DNA of 5,162 nt from NCBI GenBank assembly GCA_021740025.1, contig JAIPAN010000105.1:1-5162 (forward strand). The letters run 5' to 3'. Below the pieces are notes generated by a model, which worked only from the letters and a program-made list of their open reading frames with translations, ran no database searches and was not told the DNA's origin. The translations under genes and the position numbers were made by a program. The first letter of the stretch is position 1. Every line of letters begins with the position of its first letter. This DNA comes from Sphingobacteriaceae bacterium. Its GTDB lineage: Bacteria; Bacteroidota; Bacteroidia; Sphingobacteriales; Sphingobacteriaceae. Shown here piece by piece: positions 1 through 5,162 of this stretch.

Positions 1-1965
1 CACCATTTCTAGGTACCAGGCACAAAAATCGTCCCAAACCAATTTGTAAATACCCATTAGGGCTTCGGATAGGCGGTAATTGGTGAAATCGTCTTCAATT
101 TGTTGTAAAGCTTTGTTAAAATTACTTTCGAACCAAGCAATGCTTTGCTCATTGGGGCAGGCTAGGTTGGTATCTACTTCCCAGCCTTTTACTAGGCGGA
201 AGGCATTCCAAATTTTGTTAGAGAAGTTACGACCTTGTTCGCAATAGCTTTCGTCAAACATTAAATCGTTGCCCGCCGGAGAGCATAATAACATGCCCAC
301 ACGCACGCCATCGGCACCGTATTTCTCAATTAAGTCGATAGGATCTGGAGAATTGCCTAAAGATTTAGACATTTTACGCCCAATTTTATCCCGTACAATA
401 CCGGTTAAATACACATTTTTAAAGGGTGCTTTGCCACGGAATTCGTGCCCTGCCATAATCATACGAGCTACCCAAAAGAATAAAATTTCGGGTGCAGTTA
501 CCAAATCGTTGGTAGGGTAGTAGTAGTTAATTTCTTTATTATCGGGGTCTTTAAATCCATCGAAAACAGAAATTGGCCACAACCAAGAAGAAAACCAGGT
601 ATCTACCACGTCTTCGTCTTGTTTTAAATCGACTAATTGAATGGCGCTATCTAGTTTTTGCGCCTCAGCAAAAGCCTCTTCTTTGGTTTTTGCAATTACA
701 AACTCCCCGTTTGGTAAATACCAAGCCGGAATTTGTTGTCCCCACCACAATTGGCGGCTGATGCACCAATCCTTCACGTTTTCCATCCAATGTTTGTAGG
801 TATTGGTGAATTTTTCGGGGATGAGTTTTACATCGCCATCTAATACATAATCCAATGCTGGCTTGGCCATTTCATCCATCTTGCAAAACCATTGCATAGA
901 TAGTTTGGGCTCAATTACCGCATCGGTGCGTTCAGAATAGCCTAATTGCGATTTATTATCTTCTACTTTTTCTAAATGGCCAGCTTCTTCTAAAAGCACG
1001 GCAATCTTTTTACGAGCTGCAAAACGATCTTCGCCGACTAAAATTTGGGCTTTTTCGTTTAAAGTGCCATCGTCACTTAAAATATCAATTACAGGCAATT
1101 TGTGTTTAATGCCCAATTCGTAATCGTTTAAATCGTGGGCCGGTGTTACTTTTAGGCAGCCGGTACCAAAATCCATGGTCACATATTCATCCTGAATTAC
1201 AGGTATTTCACGATTGAGTAATGGAATGAATACGGTTTTACCTTTTAAATGAACATAACGTTCGTCGTTCGGGTTTACGCAAATGGCCGCATCAGCCATA
1301 ATCGTTTCTGGTCGGGTAGTGGCAATGGTTAAATAGGTACCAGTCTCTCCGCTTATGGCGTATTTAATATAATATAGTTTCTGATTTACTTCTTTACGAA
1401 TTACCTCTTCGTCAGAAACGGCCGTTTTTCCTTTCGGATCCCAGTTTACCATGCGTACCCCACGGTAAATCCAGCCTTTTTTATATAAGTGAATAAAGGT
1501 GTCTATAACCGCTTCTGAAAGTGATTCCTCCATCGTAAAACGGGTACGATCCCAATCGCAAGAAGCCCCTAGTTTCTCTAATTGCTTGAGGATGATGCCT
1601 CCGTATTTGTCTTTCCATTCGTAGGCATAGCCTAAAAACTCTTCTCTACTTAAATCCTTTTTCTCAATGCCTTTTTCTTTGAGCATGGCCACCACCTTGG
1701 CTTCGGTAGCAATAGAAGCATGGTCGGTGCCGGGTACCCAGCAGGCATTTTTGCCTTGCATACGGGCTCTACGAATTAATACATCCTGAATGGTATTGTT
1801 TAACATGTGCCCCATGTGCAGTACCCCCGTTACATTGGGTGGCGGAATAACAATGGTATAGGGCTCCCGCTCATCGGGTAGGGAGCGAAAAAATTTCTTT
1901 TCTAGCCAGTAGCTATACCATTTTTCTTCTGCTTCTTTTGGGTTATATGTTTTAGATATACTCAT
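1..1965 (-). CDS. valS: Valyl-tRNA synthetase, N-terminal 655 residues (3' end outside window)
   Basis: This cytoplasmic class I aminoacyl-tRNA synthetase joins valine to tRNA-Val using ATP and hydrolyses mischarged Thr-tRNA-Val. The minus-strand reading frame is open from the ATG at 1965 to the left edge without a break. Visible landmarks are [13 protein letters not shown], with the HIGH-type ATP signature HMGH at residues 50-53; the CP1 editing domain at roughly 190-340, with TTRPET at 216-221 and a later [18 protein letters not shown] segment carrying the editing-site aspartates; [15 protein letters not shown] of the catalytic fold; and KMSKS at 531-535. The anticodon-binding helical domain begins near [10 protein letters not shown] (580 on). 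The family is usually about 870-880 residues, so some 220 C-terminal residues, including the tRNA-binding coiled coil, lie outside the window. The ATG at 1965 is preferred because [17 protein letters not shown] resembles normal family N-termini. An in-frame ATG at 1995 would add ten atypical residues and lies upstream of a probable -7 promoter box. Identity is very secure. Confidence 0.98.
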   Translation of the reverse strand, partial: MSISKTYNPKEAEEKWYSYWLEKKFFRSLPDEREPYTIVIPPPNVTGVLHMGHMLNNTIQDVLIRRARMQGKNACWVPGTDHASIATEAKVVAMLKEKGIEKKDLSREEFLGYAYEWKDKYGGIILKQLEKLGASCDWDRTRFTMEESLSEAVIDTFIHLYKKGWIYRGVRMVNWDPKGKTAVSDEEVIRKEVNQKLYYIKYAISGETGTYLTIATTRPETIMADAAICVNPNDERYVHLKGKTVFIPLLNREIPVIQDEYVTMDFGTGCLKVTPAHDLNDYELGIKHKLPVIDILSDDGTLNEKAQILVGEDRFAARKKIAVLLEEAGHLEKVEDNKSQLGYSERTDAVIEPKLSMQWFCKMDEMAKPALDYVLDGDVKLIPEKFTNTYKHWMENVKDWCISRQLWWGQQIPAWYLPNGEFVIAKTKEEAFAEAQKLDSAIQLVDLKQDEDVVDTWFSSWLWPISVFDGFKDPDNKEINYYYPTNDLVTAPEILFFWVARMIMAGHEFRGKAPFKNVYLTGIVRDKIGRKMSKSLGNSPDPIDLIEKYGADGVRVGMLLCSPAGNDLMFDESYCEQGRNFSNKIWNAFRLVKGWEVDTNLACPNEQSIAWFESNFNKALQQIEDDFTNYRLSEALMGIYKLVWDDFCAWYLEMV

Positions 1966-1983
1966 TTGTAGGGTGTAAGCCTG

Positions 1984-1991
1984 CAAAAATA
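1984..1991 (-). promoter_or_regulatory. Probable -7 promoter box of valS (TATTTTTG)
   Basis: Read on the minus strand, these bases are TATTTTTG, an exact match to the Bacteroidota primary-sigma -7 consensus TAnnTTTG. The box ends 18 bases before the valS ATG at 1965, so transcription would start about 12-15 bases before that codon. This short leader excludes the alternative ATG at 1995. A TTTG at 2008-2005 is only 13 bases from the box, too close for the usual -33 partner (about 19-21 bases), so the -33 element is weak or absent. The call is inferred from the motif and its position only. Confidence 0.45.
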
Positions 1992-2100
1992 GCATTTAAG
2001 CTAACAAAGTCGACGGATTTTCTATCCTTTTTTAAGAGAAAAATTTTATTTCGCTTTAATTTACTAGTATATTCATACGTTAAAAAGCACAAATTAAAAT

Positions 2101-4146
2101 ATGAAATACTCAAGTTATTGGCTGCTAAGTGCAGCATTATTTTGCGGTTTATCCGCTACGGCACAGCACGATTCGCCCAAAGTGCCAAAGAAAAAATTTA
2201 TTGATGCCAGCAACATGGACCTGAATTACAAGCCAGGGAATGATTTTAACCTGTATGCTAGCGGTACGTGGATTAAGAACAATCCGGTGCCTGCCAAAGA
2301 AACCCGTTGGGGTAGTTTTAACGTATTGCGTGATTTCAACATCAATGCTGTTAAAACTATTTTACTGGAAGCCCAAAATGATAAAACAGCGAAACCGGGT
2401 TCAGTAAAACGTCGTATAGGCGATTTTTATGCTGCCGGTATGGACAGCATGGGCATCGAAAAATTGGGTGCTAGCCCTATTTTACCCGAATTGGCAAAAG
2501 TTGCTTCGGCTACTAGTTTAGAAGATATTATTAGTGAAGCAGCCTTAATGCGTACGCAAGGTTTAGGTTCTCCGCTTTTCAGTTTTTACGTTGGGCAGGA
2601 TCGTAAAGAAGCTACTAAACTGATAGCCCAGCTTGGTCAGGGTGGTACTACTTTACCCGATCGCGATTATTATTTAAAAGCTGATACCCGTACTCTAAAA
2701 ATTCAAGATGCGTATAAAAAATACATTACGCAGTTGTTTGTTTTAAGTGGTAGGACAGAAGAATTGGCTAAGAAAAATGCCGAAACCATTTTCGCCATTG
2801 AAAAAGCCTTGGCAACAGCCCAAATGAGCCGTGTAGAAATGCGTGATCCGTATAAAACCTACAATAAATTTTCGGTAGCCGATTTTTCTAAAACCACACC
2901 AAACATGAATTGGGCCACCTTATTACCTAAAATGAAGGTAAGCGGTCAGGATACGATATTGGTAGGGGCACCCAAGTTTTTTACCGATTTAAATGCACTT
3001 TTAGTAGCCACTCCCGTAGCTGATTGGAAAACGTATTTGCAGTGGAATGTGCTAAAAACTTCTGCACCTTATTTAAGTTCTGCTTTTGTGAATGCCAATT
3101 TTGCCTTTACGCAAGTGCTCACTGGACAAAAAGTACAAACTCCGCGTTGGCAACGCATGTCGCAATTAACCGATGGTACCTTGGGCGAATTGTTAGGCCA
3201 ATTGTATGTAGAGAAACATTTTAAGCCAGAAGCCAAAGTCCGTATGGAGCAAATGGTCGCTAATTTGATTAAAGCCTACGAAATACGTATTAAAAATTTA
3301 GATTGGATGAGTGCCGAAACGAAAGTAAAAGCCTTGGATAAATTACATGCATTTACGCCTAAAATTGCCTATCCAGATAAATTTAAAAATTACGAGGGCT
3401 TAACGGTTACTAAAACCAATTTCTTGCAAAATCTACGTAGTGCAGCTGTTTGGGGTTATAACGATATGGTAAGCCAATTAGGAAAGCCGGTTGATAAAAC
3501 CCGTTGGGGTATGAGTACACCAACCGTAAATGCCTATTACAATCCGGTATTAAATGAGATTGTATTCCCTGCCGGTATTTTGCAATTCCCATTCTTTGAT
3601 ATGAATGCCGATGATGCTGTAAATTATGGTGGAATTGGAGCCGTTATTGGTCACGAAATTTCTCATGGTTTCGACGATTCTGGTAGCCAATACGATAAAG
3701 ATGGTAACCTTAAAAATTGGTGGACTGCAGAAGATTTAGCCAAATTCAAAGAAAAATCCAAGGCTTTACAAGCACAGTTTGATGCCTACACCGTGTTAGA
3801 TACCATTCACGTAAATGGTAAATTAACCATGGGCGAAAACATTGGTGATTTGGGCGGTTTAAATGCCGCTTATGAAGCTTACAAAATGACAGCCGAATGG
3901 AAGGCTGGAAAAGTGGTAGACGGCTTTACACCCGATCAACGTTTCTTTTTGGCTTGGGCGCAAGTGTGGCGCACCACCATTTTGCCTGAAACGGCTGCTC
4001 AGTTAATTTTAACCGATTCGCACTCTCCGGGCGAATACCGTACTATTGGTGCTCCTGTAAATATGGATGCTTGGTATAAAGCCTTCAACATACAACCAGG
4101 CGATAAATTGTATAAAAAACCTGAAGACCGAATAAAAATTTGGTAA
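2101..4146 (+). CDS. Secreted M13-family zinc metallopeptidase (neprilysin/PepO-like)
   Basis: This is a complete 681-residue M13 endopeptidase, expected to cut oligopeptides outside the cytoplasmic membrane. Residues 1-21 form a signal peptide: a Lys, a hydrophobic core, then an ATA cleavage site before QHDSP. Cys15 is preceded by Phe and does not make a lipobox, so export by signal peptidase I is likely. The Peptidase_M13 N-terminal helical domain spans roughly 40-425 and the catalytic domain roughly 475-681. In the catalytic domain are substrate-binding NAYYNP (477-482); zinc-binding HEISH (518-522) with ligands H518 and H522 and catalytic E519; GENIGD with third ligand E579 and D583; and HSPGEYR with H641 and R647, matching neprilysin H711 and R717. 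It ends in Trp like the family's CxxW terminus, but without the Cys. The mature protein has no cysteine. The usual QPPFF reads QFPFF here. A TAA two codons upstream in frame fixes the start. The leader is A-rich, with no Shine-Dalgarno sequence and no convincing promoter box. An intrinsic terminator follows the stop by 9 bases, suggesting a single-gene transcript. The natural substrate is unknown. Confidence 0.96.
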   Translation: MKYSSYWLLSAALFCGLSATAQHDSPKVPKKKFIDASNMDLNYKPGNDFNLYASGTWIKNNPVPAKETRWGSFNVLRDFNINAVKTILLEAQNDKTAKPGSVKRRIGDFYAAGMDSMGIEKLGASPILPELAKVASATSLEDIISEAALMRTQGLGSPLFSFYVGQDRKEATKLIAQLGQGGTTLPDRDYYLKADTRTLKIQDAYKKYITQLFVLSGRTEELAKKNAETIFAIEKALATAQMSRVEMRDPYKTYNKFSVADFSKTTPNMNWATLLPKMKVSGQDTILVGAPKFFTDLNALLVATPVADWKTYLQWNVLKTSAPYLSSAFVNANFAFTQVLTGQKVQTPRWQRMSQLTDGTLGELLGQLYVEKHFKPEAKVRMEQMVANLIKAYEIRIKNLDWMSAETKVKALDKLHAFTPKIAYPDKFKNYEGLTVTKTNFLQNLRSAAVWGYNDMVSQLGKPVDKTRWGMSTPTVNAYYNPVLNEIVFPAGILQFPFFDMNADDAVNYGGIGAVIGHEISHGFDDSGSQYDKDGNLKNWWTAEDLAKFKEKSKALQAQFDAYTVLDTIHVNGKLTMGENIGDLGGLNAAYEAYKMTAEWKAGKVVDGFTPDQRFFLAWAQVWRTTILPETAAQLILTDSHSPGEYRTIGAPVNMDAWYKAFNIQPGDKLYKKPEDRIKIW

Positions 4147-4155
4147 CAAAATTTT

Positions 4156-4183
4156 AAAGCCCCTGCTAGCAGGGGCTTTTTTT
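4156..4183 (+). terminator. Strong intrinsic (rho-independent) terminator of the M13 peptidase gene
   Basis: A perfect 24-base inverted repeat (4156-4179) folds into a 10-bp stem, AAAGCCCCTG pairing with CAGGGGCTTT, around a CTAG loop. A run of seven T (4177-4183) follows on the plus strand. The stem starts 9 bases after the peptidase stop codon. The GC-rich stem stands out in AT-rich surroundings. It should separate the peptidase transcript from the small membrane gene downstream. Confidence 0.93.
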
Positions 4184-4225
4184 ATGTATACATACTAAAG
4201 TGCTAGGGCTTTGAGTTAATAGCAT

Positions 4226-4495
4226 ATGATTTGGATATACCGCATTGAGCTATTCATAACTTTTTGTACGATTGTTTTCATTGTTTTTAATTTAAAAGGT
4301 GCGAACAAAGATTTTGGATTTTTGATAAGTATTTTATTAGCAACAATTTTACTGTTCGTACTCGGCATTCTCCTGCAAACGTATTTCAATCAATTGATGG
4401 CAGCTATTTGTGTGTTGGCCATTCCTACGCTACCCGTACTGCTATATTTATTTTTTGTACTCTTGTTTATCATTCTTAAGCCCGATTTTAAATAA
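4226..4495 (+). CDS. Small hydrophobic membrane protein of unknown function, 89 residues
   Basis: This short protein is almost entirely hydrophobic, with three likely membrane-spanning segments near residues 5-23, 30-50 and 58-84. Short polar links (KGANKD, and YFNQ near 53-56) separate them, and the tail is KPDFK. There is no signal peptide cleavage site and no enzymatic motif. The only usable start is the ATG at 4226, because a TAG lies two codons upstream in frame. No Shine-Dalgarno sequence or clear TAnnTTTG box precedes it. It begins 79 bases after the M13 stop, beyond that gene's terminator, and ends 36 bases before mnmD with no hairpin between, so it could be read together with mnmD. 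The size, three-helix layout and P-aromatic-basic tail remind me of small Bacteroidota proteins sometimes labelled 'osmoprotectant transporter permease'. That label is unsupported functionally and the resemblance is from memory. The sustained hydrophobic pattern and lack of a competing frame make it likely to be a real gene. Confidence 0.72.
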   Translation: MIWIYRIELFITFCTIVFIVFNLKGANKDFGFLISILLATILLFVLGILLQTYFNQLMAAICVLAIPTLPVLLYLFFVLLFIILKPDFK

Positions 4496-4519
4496 TTAGG
4501 CAACAAGGGGTTTGGCTAG

Positions 4520-4527
4520 TATCTTTG
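4520..4527 (+). promoter_or_regulatory. Probable -7 promoter box of mnmD (TATCTTTG), giving a leaderless mRNA
   Basis: TATCTTTG matches the Bacteroidota -7 consensus TAnnTTTG exactly. Only four bases separate it from the mnmD ATG at 4532, so the transcription start would fall at or within a base or two of the start codon. A TTAG at 4496-4499, 20 bases upstream of the box, differs by one base from the -33 TTTG and is at normal spacing. There is no Shine-Dalgarno sequence. The match and spacing are directly visible; promoter activity is inferred. Confidence 0.55.
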
Positions 4528-4531
4528 GGCA

Positions 4532-5162
4532 ATGCAAACGCCTATTCTTGTCCCCACTGCCGATGGCTCATTTACCCTATTTCAACCCGAAGTAGGCGAA
4601 CACTACCACTCTAAACATGGCGCATTGCAAGAAAGCAAGCACGTGTTTCTGGAATCTGGATTAGGTTATTTTTTGGCGCAAAACCCTCAGCCTTCGGTAC
4701 GAATATTAGAAGTAGGCTTAGGTACGGGCTTAAATTTTTTATTAACAGCTGATTATGCTGCAAAACATTCCCTGCAACTAGAATATACAGCTATAGAAGC
4801 CTATCCCATATCCGAAACCTTACTTGCACAAACGGGTTATAATGAGTTTGTGGAGCAGGATATTTGGAAGGGATTTTTAGCAAACTATCAACAAGCATTT
4901 TCGGTACCTATTGCCATTACTTCTAGCATTAACCTAAACGTAGCAAAGAGTTTATTGGCCGATTTTACCATGGAAGGCCAAGTTGATGTGATTTATTTTG
5001 ATGCTTTTGCAGCCATTCATCAACCCGAAATGTGGATAACCGAAGCATTAGAAAAAGTTTGCAGGTATTTAAAACCGGGTGGTGTTTTTGTAACTTATGC
5101 CATTACCGGAAATTTAAAACGCAGTATGAAATCATTAGGTTTTGCAATTGAAAAAGCACCTG
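4532..5162 (+). CDS. mnmD: tRNA 5-methylaminomethyl-2-thiouridine(34) methyltransferase MnmD (DUF752/MnmC N-terminal type), 3' end outside window
   Basis: This SAM-dependent enzyme makes the last methyl transfer from aminomethyl- to methylaminomethyl-uridine at tRNA wobble position 34, after MnmE/MnmG, in the cytoplasm. The frame is open for 210 codons to the right edge. Family signatures visible are YHSKHGALQESKHVF (25-39); the Rossmann SAM-binding loop EVGLGTGLN (60-68); an acidic residue after strand two (E89 in AIEAYP); DAFAAIHQPEMW (157-168), carrying the catalytic-site aspartate D157; and LKPGGVFVTYAITGNLKR, followed by GFAIEKAP, where the conserved GPPGKRxM tail would begin. Stand-alone MnmD is about 220 residues, so perhaps 10-20 are missing. 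A C-terminal FAD oxidase domain as in E. coli MnmC cannot be excluded from this window. Two motifs differ from my recollection of the family: DAFAP reads DAFAA, and the [CS]AKG-like segment reads AITG. The ATG at 4532 is supported by the N-terminus MQTPILVPTADGSFTLF, which fits homologues, and a promoter box lies immediately before it. Confidence 0.92.
   Translation, partial: MQTPILVPTADGSFTLFQPEVGEHYHSKHGALQESKHVFLESGLGYFLAQNPQPSVRILEVGLGTGLNFLLTADYAAKHSLQLEYTAIEAYPISETLLAQTGYNEFVEQDIWKGFLANYQQAFSVPIAITSSINLNVAKSLLADFTMEGQVDVIYFDAFAAIHQPEMWITEALEKVCRYLKPGGVFVTYAITGNLKRSMKSLGFAIEKAP

Noticed and set aside
269..761. Two plus-strand open frames (269-520 and 573-761) antisense to valS.
   Set aside because: They lie wholly inside the well-conserved valS frame on the opposite strand, have no family resemblance, and are explained as shadow frames.
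2068..2075. TATATTCA as a -7 box for the M13 gene.
   Set aside because: It fails the last two positions of TAnnTTTG and has no clear -33 partner, so I do not call a promoter.
2055..2098. Inverted repeat TTTAATTT (2055-2062) and AAATTAAA (2091-2098) upstream of the M13 gene, considered as an operator or hairpin.
   Set aside because: Pure A/T 8-mers in a very AT-rich stretch arise easily by chance, the stem would be weak, and the second arm is the A-rich leader usual before Bacteroidota start codons.
1952..2137. A 61-codon minus-strand frame across the valS/M13 intergenic region.
   Set aside because: It overlaps the starts of both divergent genes, covers the probable valS promoter, and its translation shows no recognisable domain or coherent composition.
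2113..2160. Lipoprotein signal for the M13 peptidase at Cys15.
   Set aside because: The residue before Cys is Phe and the preceding positions do not fit a lipobox; the ATA site further on fits signal peptidase I better.
3024..3592. Short frames inside the M13 gene (3024-3224 plus, 3410-3592 minus).
   Set aside because: The M13 frame is conserved throughout this stretch; these are out-of-frame shadows.
1..5162. A novel defence, mobile or biosynthetic system.
   Set aside because: All sizeable frames are housekeeping or common families except the 89-residue membrane protein. There are no repeat arrays, transposase, recombinase, tRNA or phage-like features.

Overview
The window is AT-rich chromosomal DNA that looks like Bacteroidota, most likely the Sphingobacteriales/Pedobacter-like side of the phylum. 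The evidence is the Bacteroidota-type valyl-tRNA synthetase sequence, a signal peptide ending in the familiar ATAQ, the absence of Shine-Dalgarno sequences before the genes, and two exact matches to the Bacteroidota -7 promoter box TAnnTTTG next to start codons. Assignment below phylum is an inference from remembered protein wording, not from a search.

Layout. The first 1965 bases, on the minus strand, are the N-terminal three quarters of valyl-tRNA synthetase (valS), cut by the left edge of the window. A 135-bp divergent intergenic region follows; it carries the likely valS -7 box. On the plus strand at 2101-4146 is a complete secreted M13 (neprilysin/PepO-like) zinc metallopeptidase with all expected catalytic residues. 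It is closed by a strong, perfectly symmetrical intrinsic terminator at 4156-4183. Next comes a small, very hydrophobic 89-residue protein of unknown function (4226-4495). Last is mnmD (from 4532), a tRNA wobble-uridine methyltransferase cut by the right edge after 210 residues.

How the genes fit together. valS and mnmD both act on tRNA (aminoacylation and U34 modification), but they lie on opposite strands, separated by unrelated genes and a terminator. This does not look like a functional operon. The M13 peptidase is probably a single-gene transcript. The small membrane gene and mnmD are 36 bp apart with no visible terminator between them, but mnmD has its own apparent promoter directly at its start codon.

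I found no RNA genes, CRISPR array, insertion sequence, integration site or toxin/defence system, and nothing I would call a new biological system. The points most worth a second look are the apparently leaderless mnmD promoter, residue changes in two conserved MnmD motifs, the -7 box that decides the valS start, and the unassigned small membrane protein.
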